NCBI GenBank assembly: GCA_051881335.1
Contig: JBJEPR010000183.1
Location: forward strand, 1 to 41,873
DNA: 41,873 nucleotides
Origin: Fimenecus sp051881335
GTDB taxonomy: Bacteria; Bacillota; Clostridia; Oscillospirales; Acutalibacteraceae
Direction of reading: 5' to 3'
Position 1 is the stretch's first letter. Each line of letters opens with the position of its first letter. The notes beneath the pieces are model-generated. The model was not told where the DNA came from, made no database searches, and saw nothing but the letters and a program-made list of their open reading frames with translations. Shown here in pieces: positions 16,470-25,129 of this stretch. Position numbers and translations under genes: made by a program.

Positions 16470-16622
16470 GGAACGGTCGCATCGTTCCGAACCATGACAA
16501 TAAAAATTTGTCATTCTGAACGAAGTGAAGAATCGCAAACAGCACAAAGTAAAAATGTGAAATATGAGATTTTTCGGCTATCGCCTCAGAATGACAAGCG
16601 GGCGAATACAGTTCGCCCCTAC
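16470..16622. repeat. Composite repeat: footless hairpin, family 2 element, REP
   Basis: 16470-16488 is GGAACG / CGTTCC without a GTAG foot. 16508-16597 is a complete family 2 unit (TTGTCATTCTGAACGAAGTG ... GCCTCAGAATGACAA). 16600-16622 is a minus-strand REP, GTAG plus GGGCGAA / TTCGCCC. The open frame through this region continues into dapL but is not thought to be translated. Confidence 0.78.
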
Positions 16623-16697
16623 TCCCTCACCCCGTGCGGGGAAAAGGGTAAGATTTTACTGCAAAGTAAATCGACGATTCAAAAAGGAGGAATTCCT

Positions 16698-17912
16698 ATG
16701 CAAATCAATGAAAACTTCTTAAAAATCGAAAGCAGTTATCTGTTCTCGAACATTGCGAAAAAGGTAAAGGCATATGCTGCGGCGCACCCCGAAAAAGAGA
16801 TTATCCGCCTCGGCATCGGCGATGTTACCCGCCCGCTTGCGCCCGCCTGCATTGAGGCAATGCACAAGGCAGTGGACGAAATGGCACACGCCGAAACCTT
16901 TCAAGGCTATCCGCCCGAATACGGGCAGGATTTTTTGCTCGAAGCCATTTTGGAAAACGATTATAAAGCGCGCGGCGTAGACCTCGATAAAACCGAAATC
17001 TTTGTTTCCGACGGGGCAAAAAGCGACTGCGGCAATATCGGCGATATTTTTTCGCTCGACAACCGCGTGGCAGTCTGCGACCCCGTGTACCCTGTGTATG
17101 TGGACACGAATGTGATGTCGGGCAGAGCCGGCGAGCGTACCGCAAACGGCTGGAGCAATATCCTCTATATGCCCTGCACGGCGGAAAACAATTTCCTGCC
17201 TGCTATTCCCGAGAGCCATGTAGATATAATTTATCTATGCTTCCCGAACAACCCAACAGGTATGTCGATTACCAAGGCAGAACTCAAAAAATGGGTGGAT
17301 TACGCATTGCGTGAGGACGCGGTGATTTTGTATGACTCCGCGTATGAGGCGTTTATTACCGAAGAAGATGTGCCCCATTCGATTTTTGAAGTCGAGGGCG
17401 CAAAACGCTGTGCGATTGAATTCCGCAGCTTCTCGAAAACCGCGGGCTTTACGGGCGTTCGCTGTGGCTACACCGTTGTGCCGCACGAGTTGAAATGCAA
17501 CGGCACCGAATTGAACGCGATGTGGGCACGCCGTCAGGCGACCAAGTTCAATGGCGTTTCCTATATTACACAGCGCGCGGCGGCGGCTTGCTACACGCCC
17601 GAGGGCAAACAGCAAATCCGCGACATTATTGCGTATTATCAAAAGAACGCGAAAACCATTTATAACGGTTTAAAGGAATGCGGATTTACCGTGTACGGTG
17701 CGGTGGATTCGCCGTATGTGTGGCTCAAAACACCCGATAATATGGGCAGTTGGGAATTCTTTGATTTGTTGCTCGAAAATATCCAAGTTGTCGGCACCCC
17801 CGGCGAAGGGTTCGGCCCGAGTGGCGAAGGATATTTCCGTTTGACCGCGTTCGGCTCGGCGGAAAATACCGAAAAAGCCGTGGCGCGCATCAAAGCGTAT
17901 TTTGGGAAATAA
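16698..17912 (+). CDS. dapL: LL-diaminopimelate aminotransferase
   Basis: A PLP aminotransferase making LL-diaminopimelate directly from tetrahydrodipicolinate and glutamate, the one-step variant used by many Clostridia. The 404-residue product has the DapL N-terminus (NENFLKIESSYLFSNIAKKV, then RLGIGDVTRPLAP). The Schiff-base lysine is Lys247 in SFSKTAGFTGVRCGY, and substrate-loop features follow (CFPNNPTG). The start is placed at ATG 16698, with AGGAGG at 16685-16690. The frame is open upstream to about 16494, but that part is a translated repeat with no similarity to the family. With dapF it supplies meso-DAP. Confidence 0.96.
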   Translation: MQINENFLKIESSYLFSNIAKKVKAYAAAHPEKEIIRLGIGDVTRPLAPACIEAMHKAVDEMAHAETFQGYPPEYGQDFLLEAILENDYKARGVDLDKTEIFVSDGAKSDCGNIGDIFSLDNRVAVCDPVYPVYVDTNVMSGRAGERTANGWSNILYMPCTAENNFLPAIPESHVDIIYLCFPNNPTGMSITKAELKKWVDYALREDAVILYDSAYEAFITEEDVPHSIFEVEGAKRCAIEFRSFSKTAGFTGVRCGYTVVPHELKCNGTELNAMWARRQATKFNGVSYITQRAAAACYTPEGKQQIRDIIAYYQKNAKTIYNGLKECGFTVYGAVDSPYVWLKTPDNMGSWEFFDLLLENIQVVGTPGEGFGPSGEGYFRLTAFGSAENTEKAVARIKAYFGK

Positions 17913-17946
17913 AACAAAATGATTTTTGCACCCGTTTTGGGTGGAT

Positions 17947-18128
17947 AAATTTTAATTTAGCGGCGTAGCCGCAATCCTTGCATTTCTCCCTCTGACGAGG
18001 GAGGTGGCACGGCGTAGCCGTGACGGAGGGAGAGAAACAGAAAACTCTCTCCCCCAGTCAAATGCGTTGCATTTGACAGCCCCTCGTCAGAGGGGGCATA
18101 AGCGGGCGTTTCGTAAAGCGCCGCTACA
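17947..18128 (+). repeat. Family 3 multi-hairpin repeat, copy A (5' side of gatCAB)
   Basis: Starts AAATTTTAATTTAGCGGCG, then CTCCCTCTGACGAGGGAGG, an inner hairpin GGCACGGCGTAGCCGTGACG, CCCAGTCAAATGCGTTGCAT, and CCTCGTCAGAGGGGGCATAA. A degenerate minus-strand REP follows (18103-18128). The same parts occur in the same order and orientation at 21434-21626, with the inner hairpin arms replaced by a different pairing sequence. Confidence 0.85.
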
Positions 18129-18196
18129 CTAAATAAAAATTTTTTCAAGCAGTAAAAATCGATTCGCGCCCTGTGCGGCGAAACGGAGGAACAAAT

Positions 18197-18484
18197 ATGC
18201 AGATTGACAGAAATTTGGTGATGTACTTGGAAAAGCTCGGCAGAATCGAACTTTCCGAGGAACAGCGCGCCGCGTCCGAAAAGGATTTGCAGGACATTCT
18301 CACCTATATGGACACCTTAAATGAGCTCGACACCGACGGCGTTGAACCGGCGTCACACTCATTCCCTGTCGCCAATGTCCAGCGGGACGATGTTGTCACC
18401 AATGCCGCACAAACCGAAGCGATTTTGCAAAATGCGCCGAATCAAAAGGACGGCTGTTTTGTCGTACCGAAAACCGTCGAATAA
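18197..18484 (+). CDS. gatC: Asp-tRNA(Asn)/Glu-tRNA(Gln) amidotransferase subunit C
   Basis: The small subunit that stabilises the GatA-GatB interface of the amidotransferase converting misacylated Glu-tRNA(Gln) and Asp-tRNA(Asn). At 95 residues it has the exact family size. Landmarks are YLEKLGRIELSEEQ, DLQDILTYMDTLNELDTDGVEP, and the C-terminal R-DDV...LQNAP motif. The start is ATG 18197, with CGGAGGA at 18185-18191; an upstream in-frame start near 18173 would place this ribosome site inside the gene. gatA follows after 12 bases. Confidence 0.95.
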   Translation: MQIDRNLVMYLEKLGRIELSEEQRAASEKDLQDILTYMDTLNELDTDGVEPASHSFPVANVQRDDVVTNAAQTEAILQNAPNQKDGCFVVPKTVE

Positions 18485-18496
18485 GGAGGGGAGAAA

Positions 18497-19960
18497 ATGG
18501 ATATTCGCAACTTGACCGCCCTCGAATTGGGACAGGCAATCCGCGCAAAGGAAGTTACCGTCCGCGAGGCGGTGGAAAGCTACTTTGCCGCGATAGAGGA
18601 AAATGACGCAAAATACCATTGCTACAACACCCTCTGCAAAGAAGAAGCGCTTGCGCGCGCCGACGAAGTGCAAAAGGGCATCGAGGACGGCACCTATACT
18701 TCACCTTTGGCGGGCGTGCCCGTCGGCGTAAAGGATAATATCTGCACCAAAGGGGTTTTGACCACCTGTTCTTCTAAAATTTTGGAGAATTTCGTGCCCC
18801 CGTATGACGCAACCGTGATTCGCCGTATGCACGCGGCGGGTATGGTCGTTTTGGGCAAACTCAATATGGACGAATTCGCCATGGGCAGCACCACCGAAAC
18901 TTCATACACGGGCGTAACGCACAACCCGTGGAACTTGGACCGCGTACCGGGCGGCTCTTCGGGCGGCGCGGCGGCGGCAGTTGCCGCAAAATTGGCACCC
19001 GTCACCTTGGGTTCGGATACGGGCGGCTCTATCCGTCAGCCCGCCTCGTTCTGCGGCGTTTCGGGCTTAAAGCCCACCTACGGCGCGGTTTCGCGTTACG
19101 GGCTTGTGGCGTATGCCTCATCGCTTGACCAAATCGGGCCGCTTGCGCACGATGCGAAAGATTGCGCGGCGCTGTTTTCTGTGATTGCGGGCAAAGACGA
19201 AAAAGACGGCACTTCGATGGTCACGGAACCGTTCGATTTCGCGGCGGCGACCGACGGAAATATGCAAGGCAAAAAAATCGGCATTCCCGCCGACTATCTC
19301 GGCGAGGGCATCTCACCCGAAGTGAAAGCCGCGATTGAAGCGGCGGCGGAAACCTACCGTTCTTTGGGCGCAGAAGTCGAAGTTTTCCCGATGCCGATTG
19401 TCAAATATGCCATTCCCGCGTATTACATTATTGCCTGCGCCGAGGCGTGCTCCAATCTGTCGCGTTATGACGGCATCAAATACGGCTATTCAAGCCCGAA
19501 TGCCGATAATTTGACCGAAACCTATATCAAATCCCGTTCCGAGGGATTCGGTATGGAAGTCAAACGCCGCATTATGCTCGGCAACTTCGTGTTGAGCTCC
19601 GGCTATTATGATGCGTATTACAACAAAGCGCTCAAAGCGAAAAAACTCATTCAGCAGGCATTTTTCGATGCGTTCGAGAAATACGATATGCTGTTAGGGC
19701 CGGTGGCGCCCACCACGGCGCTCAAAATCGGCGAAAGCCTTTCCGACCCCTTGAAAATGTATCTCGGCGATATTTACACCGTCATGATTAACATTGCGGG
19801 CGTGCCGAGTATGGCAATCCCTTGTGGGTTTGACAGCGAGCAAATGCCTGTCGGTCTGCAACTGATCGGCAAACCGTTCTGCGAGGCGGAAATTCTGTCG
19901 GCGGCAGTCGGATTTCAAAATGTGACGGACTTCCATAAAAAGTCCCCGTCAGCGGTTTAA
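18497..19960 (+). CDS. gatA: Asp-tRNA(Asn)/Glu-tRNA(Gln) amidotransferase subunit A
   Basis: The glutaminase/amidase subunit that releases ammonia from glutamine. The 487-residue amidase-signature protein has the Ser-cisSer-Lys triad at Lys79 (GVPVGVKDN), Ser154 (PGGSSGG) and Ser178 (GSDTGGSIRQPASFCG), the same numbering as the well-studied S. aureus enzyme. AAGGAGGGG precedes the ATG. It is the middle gene of a tight gatC-gatA-gatB operon. GatCAB implies that Gln-tRNA and possibly Asn-tRNA are made by the indirect route; no GlnRS or AsnRS gene is visible in the window. Confidence 0.97.
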   Translation: MDIRNLTALELGQAIRAKEVTVREAVESYFAAIEENDAKYHCYNTLCKEEALARADEVQKGIEDGTYTSPLAGVPVGVKDNICTKGVLTTCSSKILENFVPPYDATVIRRMHAAGMVVLGKLNMDEFAMGSTTETSYTGVTHNPWNLDRVPGGSSGGAAAAVAAKLAPVTLGSDTGGSIRQPASFCGVSGLKPTYGAVSRYGLVAYASSLDQIGPLAHDAKDCAALFSVIAGKDEKDGTSMVTEPFDFAAATDGNMQGKKIGIPADYLGEGISPEVKAAIEAAAETYRSLGAEVEVFPMPIVKYAIPAYYIIACAEACSNLSRYDGIKYGYSSPNADNLTETYIKSRSEGFGMEVKRRIMLGNFVLSSGYYDAYYNKALKAKKLIQQAFFDAFEKYDMLLGPVAPTTALKIGESLSDPLKMYLGDIYTVMINIAGVPSMAIPCGFDSEQMPVGLQLIGKPFCEAEILSAAVGFQNVTDFHKKSPSAV

Positions 19961-19972
19961 GGAGGGCGCAAA

Positions 19973-21406
19973 ATGGAATGGGAAATTGTCATGGGGCTTG
20001 AGGTGCACACCGAACTTGCCACCAAAACCAAAATTTTCTGCGGTTGCTCCACCGAATTCGGCGGCGCACCGAATACGCATGTTTGCGAAATTTGTGCGGG
20101 ACTGCCCGGCACTTTACCGCTTTTAAACCGTCGCGTGGTGGAATTCGCCGTGCGCACGGGGCTTGCTACCAACTGCGAAATTACCCGTAAAAATAAATTT
20201 GACCGCAAAAACTATTTCTATCCTGATTTGCCGAAAGCATATCAAATTTCGCAACTTTATCTGCCGATTTGCCGCAACGGCTATATCGAGGTCAAGGGTG
20301 AAAACGGCGAACCGAAAAAAATCGGCATTCACGAAATTCATATGGAAGAGGACGCGGGCAAACTCGTGCACGATGAGTTTGAGGACTGCACGCTGGTCGA
20401 TTACAACCGTTGCGGCGTGCCGCTGTTGGAAATCGTCTCCGAGCCGGACTTCCGTTCGGCGGCAGAGGTGCTTGATTACCTCGAAAAACTGCGCGCCATT
20501 CTCCAATTCACGGGCGTTTCCGACTGCAAAATGCAGGAGGGTTCTTTGCGCGCCGATGTAAATCTTTCCGTGCGCCCCAAAGGGCAGGCAGAATTCGGCA
20601 CGCGCACCGAAATGAAGAATTTAAACTCGTTCCGTGCGATTGAACGCGCCATACAGTATGAAGCGCGCCGCCAAATCGAACTGCTGGAGGACGGCGAACA
20701 GGTGGTGCAGGAAACGCGCCGCTGGGACGACAACAAAGGCATTTCTTACGCGATGCGCTCCAAAGAGGATGCGCAGGATTACAAATATTTCCCCGAACCC
20801 GACTTGCCGCCGATTGAAATTTCCGAGGAAACCATCGCGCATATCCGTGACACGATGCCGGAACTGCCCGAGCAGAAAAAACAGCGGTATATTGCACAGT
20901 TGGGACTTCCCGAATACGACACATCCATTCTCACAAGCGACAAAGCGTTTGTTTCGTTGTTTGAGGACACTTTGGCGCTCTGCGACAGCCCGAAGGATGT
21001 CGCAAACTGGATTATGGGCGAAGTAATGAAGCTGTTAAACGATACCGCTACGCTCCCCGAAAATATGCCCTTGCAGGCGAAGGATTTGGCGGCGGTTATT
21101 CAAATGGTGAAGTCGGGTAAAATCAACCGCGGCACAGGCAAAACCGTGCTCGAAAAGGTGTTTACCGAGGGCGTTGACCCCGAAAAATATGTTGCCGACA
21201 ACAATTTGGCACAGATTACGGATTTGTCGGCGTTGCGCCCTGTGATTGAAGAAGTCATTGCCGCCAACGAAAAGAGTGTTTCCGAGTATAAATCGGGCAA
21301 AACGCAGGCAATGGGCTACATTATGGGGCAGGCGATGCGCGCGCTCAAAGGCAAAGCCCCCGCGCAGGAAGTGCAGAAAATTTTGCACGAATTGTTGGAT
21401 AGTTAA
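19973..21406 (+). CDS. gatB: Asp-tRNA(Asn)/Glu-tRNA(Gln) amidotransferase subunit B
   Basis: The kinase/tRNA-binding subunit that phosphorylates the misacylated aminoacyl-tRNA and receives ammonia from GatA. The 477-residue product is the normal length. It begins WEIVMGLEVHTEL, has the zinc-site cysteines in CGCSTEFGGAPNTHVCEIC, the kinase core (KNYFYPDLPKAYQISQ, IHMEEDAGKLVHD, VDYNRCGVPLLEIVSEPD) and a C-terminal YqeY-like helical tRNA-binding tail (VQKILHELLDS). AGGAGGG lies at 19960-19966 before ATG 19973, 12 bases after gatA. Confidence 0.97.
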   Translation: MEWEIVMGLEVHTELATKTKIFCGCSTEFGGAPNTHVCEICAGLPGTLPLLNRRVVEFAVRTGLATNCEITRKNKFDRKNYFYPDLPKAYQISQLYLPICRNGYIEVKGENGEPKKIGIHEIHMEEDAGKLVHDEFEDCTLVDYNRCGVPLLEIVSEPDFRSAAEVLDYLEKLRAILQFTGVSDCKMQEGSLRADVNLSVRPKGQAEFGTRTEMKNLNSFRAIERAIQYEARRQIELLEDGEQVVQETRRWDDNKGISYAMRSKEDAQDYKYFPEPDLPPIEISEETIAHIRDTMPELPEQKKQRYIAQLGLPEYDTSILTSDKAFVSLFEDTLALCDSPKDVANWIMGEVMKLLNDTATLPENMPLQAKDLAAVIQMVKSGKINRGTGKTVLEKVFTEGVDPEKYVADNNLAQITDLSALRPVIEEVIAANEKSVSEYKSGKTQAMGYIMGQAMRALKGKAPAQEVQKILHELLDS

Positions 21407-21433
21407 TTTTTATCTATCGCGCTTTTTAAATAT

Positions 21434-21626
21434 AAATTTTAATTTAGCGGCGAAGCCGCAATCCTTATATTCCTCCCTCTGACGAGGGAGGTGGCTTTTG
21501 CCGTAGGCAAAAGACGGAGGGAGAGAGGAATTCTCTTCCCATTTCTCTCCCCCAGTCAAATGCGTTGCATTTGACAGCCCCCTCGTCAGAGGGGGCATAA
21601 ACGGCGGGGGCAAGACCCCGCCCTAC
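21434..21626 (+). repeat. Family 3 multi-hairpin repeat, copy B (3' side of gatCAB)
   Basis: A direct repeat of 17947-18128, sharing AAATTTTAATTTAGCGGCG, CCTCCCTCTGACGAGGGAGG, CCCAGTCAAATGCGTTGCAT and CCTCGTCAGAGGGGGCATAA. The inner hairpin is GGCTTTTGCCGTAGGCAAAA here, against GGCACGGCGTAGCCGTG in copy A: the same stem position and loop (GTA) with different pairing bases. It ends in a minus-strand REP at 21603-21626 (GTAG, stem GGCGGGG / CCCCGCC). Confidence 0.86.
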
Positions 21627-21647
21627 CCTAAAAACTTTATTTCGTGC

Positions 21648-21671
21648 GTAGGGAACGGTCTTGACCGTTCC
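21648..21671 (+). repeat. Family 1 REP
   Basis: GTAG plus GGAACGGTCTTGACCGTTCC, identical to the copies at 3362, 3612 (inverted) and 39179 (inverted). Confidence 0.87.
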
Positions 21672-21733
21672 GCAAATCCTACGCTAAATTAAAATTTATC
21701 CCCCAAAAAATCCACAAGAAAGGCAGGGCTACA

Positions 21734-22306
21734 ATGTACGACTCTCTCGAACAACTGAAAACCGACTGCCTTTCCTGCGCGGACTGTCCGCTTTCGGAGA
21801 CGCGTACAAATGTGGTGTTCGGCGTAGGCGTGCCGACGGCAGAGGTGCTGTTTGTCGGCGAGGGCCCCGGCGAAAACGAGGATTTACAGGGCGAGCCGTT
21901 TGTCGGGCGCGGCGGGCAACTGCTCGACAAATACTTAACGCACATTGATCTTTCGCGTGAAAAAAATATTTACATTGCGAACATCGTCAAATGCCGTCCG
22001 CCCCATAACCGCGACCCGCGTGAGGAAGAGCAGGCCGCGTGCGAGCACTGGTTGCGCGAGCAAATGAAGCTTCTGCACCCGAAAATCGTGGTGTGCTTGG
22101 GGCGCATTGCGGCGCAGAAAATCATATCGCCCGACTTTCGCGTCACCAAAGAACACGGCGTATTTTACGAACGCCGCGGCTTTTATTTGATGGGCACTTT
22201 CCACCCTGCCGCCCTTTTGCGCAATCCCGCCCAAAAGCCGGACGCGCTTTCGGATTTTGCGGCTTTGCGGACAAAAATTCAAGAAGTTTGTGAGAGAACA
22301 TACTGA
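21734..22306 (+). CDS. Family 4 (Fe-S) uracil-DNA glycosylase
   Basis: Removes uracil from DNA to start base-excision repair. The 190-residue product has the family 4 features: an N-terminal cysteine cluster (Cys12, Cys15, Cys18 in DCLSCADCPL), VLFVGEGPGENEDLQGEPFVGRGG (motif A, split here for reading), and NIVKCRPPHNRDPREEE with a following Cys that completes the 4Fe-4S ligands. Motif B is GTFHPAALLRNP. The stop codon overlaps the start of the downstream GH13 gene (TGATG), so the two are coupled, an unusual pairing of repair and carbohydrate genes. Confidence 0.93.
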   Translation: MYDSLEQLKTDCLSCADCPLSETRTNVVFGVGVPTAEVLFVGEGPGENEDLQGEPFVGRGGQLLDKYLTHIDLSREKNIYIANIVKCRPPHNRDPREEEQAACEHWLREQMKLLHPKIVVCLGRIAAQKIISPDFRVTKEHGVFYERRGFYLMGTFHPAALLRNPAQKPDALSDFAALRTKIQEVCERTY

Positions 22307-24171
22307 TGGCTTTTTTACCGTTTCATTCCAGAGATTTGTTTTATAAAAGTAAATTCGGCGCTGTGAAAACGGGCGAAAAACTGCGGTTTCGCCTGCTTTT
22401 GCCGCGCTCTTTTTGCGCGTCTGCCGCATATTTTGTGCTGACCAAAGACGGCGAAACGCCTGTGGAACACGGTATGTATTGGGCCGGGATGCACGGCGAG
22501 ACCCAAGAAATTTGGGATTTGGAAATCGCACTTCCTGACCGCGGCTTGTACTTTTATCATTTTGAATATGATTCTGCGTGGGGGCGCGGTGCGATTTACC
22601 ATATCGGCGACGGCGCGGGTGCGGTTGCCAATGCCGTCACACCGAAAAATGATTGGCAGTTAACGGTGTATGATGCAAATTACCAAACACCCGACTGGCT
22701 CAAAGGCGGCGTGATGTACCAAATTTTTCCCGACCGCTTTTATAATTCGGGAAACCCGAAGAAAAATGTGCCCACCGACCGCATTTTGCGCGGCGATACC
22801 GAAAATCAACCCTATTGGCGGCCCGATGAAAACGGGAAGGTGTTAAACAACGATTATTTCGGCGGCGACCTTGCGGGGATTACCGAAAAACTGCCGTATT
22901 TAAAAGATTTGGGCGTGACCTGCATTTACTTAAACCCGATTTTTGAGGCGCACGCCAACCACCGTTATAACACGGCGAATTATTTGAAAATCGACCCGCT
23001 TTTGGGCGACGAAGCAGATTTCAAAACGCTGTGCGAAACCGCAAAAGCCTATGGAATTCGTGTGATTTTGGATGGGGTATTTTCCCACACGGGCGACGAC
23101 AGCCTGTATTTTAATCGCGCGGGGCGCTACAAAACCCTGGGCGCGTACAATTCCGAAAAATCGCCGTATTACCCGTGGTATACATTTTTTGACTATCCCG
23201 ACAGCTACAAAAGCTGGTGGGGCTTTGAAACGCTCCCCGAGGTGAACGAGGAAAGCCCCGAATATCTCGAATTTATCACAGGCAAAAACGGCGTAGTTAA
23301 AAAATGGCTACGCCTCGGCGCGGCGGGCTGGCGGTTAGATGTTGCCGACGAACTGCCCGATGCATTTTTGGACGCGCTTTGCGCTTCCGCAAAAGCGGAA
23401 AAGGCGGACGCGCTTGTGCTCGGCGAGGTTTGGGAGGACGCGACCAACAAATGGGCGTACGGCGTGCGGCGGCGGTATCTGTTGGGCGGTCAGCTCGACA
23501 GCGTGATGAATTATCCGTTTGCAAATGCGATTTTGAATTTTGCACGCAACGGCATTGCCGAGGGCTTTGCGCGTGCGGTGACAGAAATTGTCGAAAATTA
23601 TCCGAAGCCCGCGCTTGACTGTATGATGAACCACATCGGCACGCACGATACCGAGCGTGCAATTACGAAAATCATGGGGGAAAGCGCCGAAGGGCGCGAC
23701 CGTGAATGGCAGTCGAAGCGCGTACTGTCAGATGCAGATTATCAAAAAGGCGTGACGTTGTTAAAATTGGCGGCGGTGCTCCAATTCACACTCCCCGGCG
23801 TGCCGTGCATTTATTACGGCGACGAGGCGGGGTTGCAAGGCTACAAAGACCCGTTTAACCGCGGTTGTTACCCGTGGGGGCACGAAAATCAGGATTTGAT
23901 TGCCTTTTATCAGACCTTGGGTGCGCTTCGCGGGTCGCTGGATTGCCTGAAAACGGGTGCACTGCATTTTGTTTCGGCGGCGCTTGGGTGCGTCGCTTAC
24001 GAGCGCGAGGGCAACATCGACGAGATTTTGGTTATTGCCAATCGTAACGAGCAGGAAATCACCTACAATTTGCCCGACAAATGGCAGTATAAGCGGGAGA
24101 TTTTACACGGCGTCCCCGTGACCTCTTGCGTGCATGTACCGCCAACCGGCTGCGTGATACTTAATTTCTAA
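22306..24171 (+). CDS. GH13 alpha-glycosidase, neopullulanase/maltogenic-amylase type
   Basis: A 621-residue alpha-glucan hydrolase. Residues 1-120 form an N-terminal beta domain of the CBM34 kind. The TIM barrel follows with the four GH13 regions: DGVFSHTGDD (region I), GWRLDVADEL with nucleophile Asp345 (II), LGEVWE with acid/base Glu374 (III) and IGTHDTERA with Asp448 (IV). NHRYNTANYLKIDP, typical of cyclomaltodextrinase-like enzymes, is present. A C-terminal beta domain ends at NLPDKWQYKREILHG... There is no signal peptide, so it should act on imported maltodextrins in the cytoplasm. Start overlaps the UDG stop. Exact specificity cannot be read from the sequence. Confidence 0.92.
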   Translation: MAFLPFHSRDLFYKSKFGAVKTGEKLRFRLLLPRSFCASAAYFVLTKDGETPVEHGMYWAGMHGETQEIWDLEIALPDRGLYFYHFEYDSAWGRGAIYHIGDGAGAVANAVTPKNDWQLTVYDANYQTPDWLKGGVMYQIFPDRFYNSGNPKKNVPTDRILRGDTENQPYWRPDENGKVLNNDYFGGDLAGITEKLPYLKDLGVTCIYLNPIFEAHANHRYNTANYLKIDPLLGDEADFKTLCETAKAYGIRVILDGVFSHTGDDSLYFNRAGRYKTLGAYNSEKSPYYPWYTFFDYPDSYKSWWGFETLPEVNEESPEYLEFITGKNGVVKKWLRLGAAGWRLDVADELPDAFLDALCASAKAEKADALVLGEVWEDATNKWAYGVRRRYLLGGQLDSVMNYPFANAILNFARNGIAEGFARAVTEIVENYPKPALDCMMNHIGTHDTERAITKIMGESAEGRDREWQSKRVLSDADYQKGVTLLKLAAVLQFTLPGVPCIYYGDEAGLQGYKDPFNRGCYPWGHENQDLIAFYQTLGALRGSLDCLKTGALHFVSAALGCVAYEREGNIDEILVIANRNEQEITYNLPDKWQYKREILHGVPVTSCVHVPPTGCVILNF

Positions 24172-24234
24172 CTATCAGCAGTTGCAACGCGAAAAAATCG
24201 TTCGTTTGCTTTGCAAATTGTTTAAATTTGGATT

Positions 24235-24340
24235 TGTAGGGGTAATTTGTCATCCTTCGCTACGCTCAGGATGACAAATACAAATCCAAATTTGTCATTC
24301 TGAACGAAGTGAAGAATCTCAAAAATGAAAAAGAGATTTT
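24235..24340. repeat. Degenerate REP foot and two partial family 2 elements
   Basis: A GTAGGGG remnant (about 24237) is followed by a short family 2 hairpin at 24247-24278 (TTTGTCATCCTTCGCTACGC...). A left half-unit follows from 24291 (TTTGTCATTCTGAACGAAGT) that decays into unique sequence before the DUF554 gene. Confidence 0.7.
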
Positions 24341-24409
24341 TCACGGAACGGCGTAAAAGGACAATCGGATATAAAAATATTCAATTTATAACTAAAAAGA
24401 AGGATACAT

Positions 24410-25096
24410 ATGGTTTTGCTCGGCGCGGCAGTGAATGCCGCAGCAATTTTTCTCGGTGCGGGGCTCGGGATGCTATTTAAAAAGGGCATTCCGGAACGCG
24501 TGCAGAAAACCTTGACGGCAGCGCTCGGTCTTTGCGTGGTGTTTATCGGCATACAAGGCGCGTTGGAGGGCGAAAATCTGCTGATTGAAGTGCTCTCCAT
24601 TGTATTGGGCGCACTCTTGGGCGAATGGATTGACCTTGACCGCCACTTGAACCGTTTCGGCGCATTTTTGCAGAAAAAGCTGACGAAAAACGACCAATCC
24701 TCGTTTGGCGAGGCGTTTGTTTCGTCCACACTGTTTGTATGCGTTGGCGCGATGGCGATTGTCGGTGCGATTGAGGCGGGTATGCAGGGGAAATTTGATA
24801 CTTATTACACCAAAGCCTTGCTTGACGGCGTGACGATTTTGATTTTCACCTCTTCCTTGGGCTTTGGGTGCTTCTTTTCGGGTGTGGTGCTGTTTCTCTA
24901 CGAGGGGGCGCTCTCCTTGGCGGCGCAATTTGTCTCTGCTTTTTTGACCGATGCAATGATTACCGAAATGTCCGCTGTCGGCTCCATTTTGATTTTGGCG
25001 ATTGGATTAAATCTTCTGAATGTGACCAAAATCAAGGTGGCGAATTTGTTGCCCGCCGCATTTTTGCCGATTTTGTTTTGTCTTTTGATTTGTTAA
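24410..25096 (+). CDS. DUF554 membrane protein (YdfK type)
   Basis: A 228-residue multi-pass membrane protein of the DUF554 family. The N-terminus LLGAAVNAAAIFLGAGLGML is a glycine-rich first helix, followed by GLCVVFIGIQGAL and GALLGEWIDLDRHLNRFG, the family signature. At least six hydrophobic segments are visible. The function of the family is not established; a transporter-like role is only speculation. The ATG follows AGAAGGAT and no partner gene overlaps. Repeats lie on both sides, so it is probably transcribed alone. Confidence 0.85.
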   Translation: MVLLGAAVNAAAIFLGAGLGMLFKKGIPERVQKTLTAALGLCVVFIGIQGALEGENLLIEVLSIVLGALLGEWIDLDRHLNRFGAFLQKKLTKNDQSSFGEAFVSSTLFVCVGAMAIVGAIEAGMQGKFDTYYTKALLDGVTILIFTSSLGFGCFFSGVVLFLYEGALSLAAQFVSAFLTDAMITEMSAVGSILILAIGLNLLNVTKIKVANLLPAAFLPILFCLLIC

Positions 25097-25129
25097 TTCA
25101 CTTTGTAGGGTTTCTTTACAAATTCGGTT

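Larger units (their letters stand above)
21407..21733. other. Gene-free, repeat-filled region between gatB and the UDG gene
   Basis: Contains a short inverted repeat right after gatB (GATAG...CTATC), the second family 3 copy and two REPs. I see no gene on either strand. The UDG gene has a weak AAGAAAGG Shine-Dalgarno at its right edge. Confidence 0.7.
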
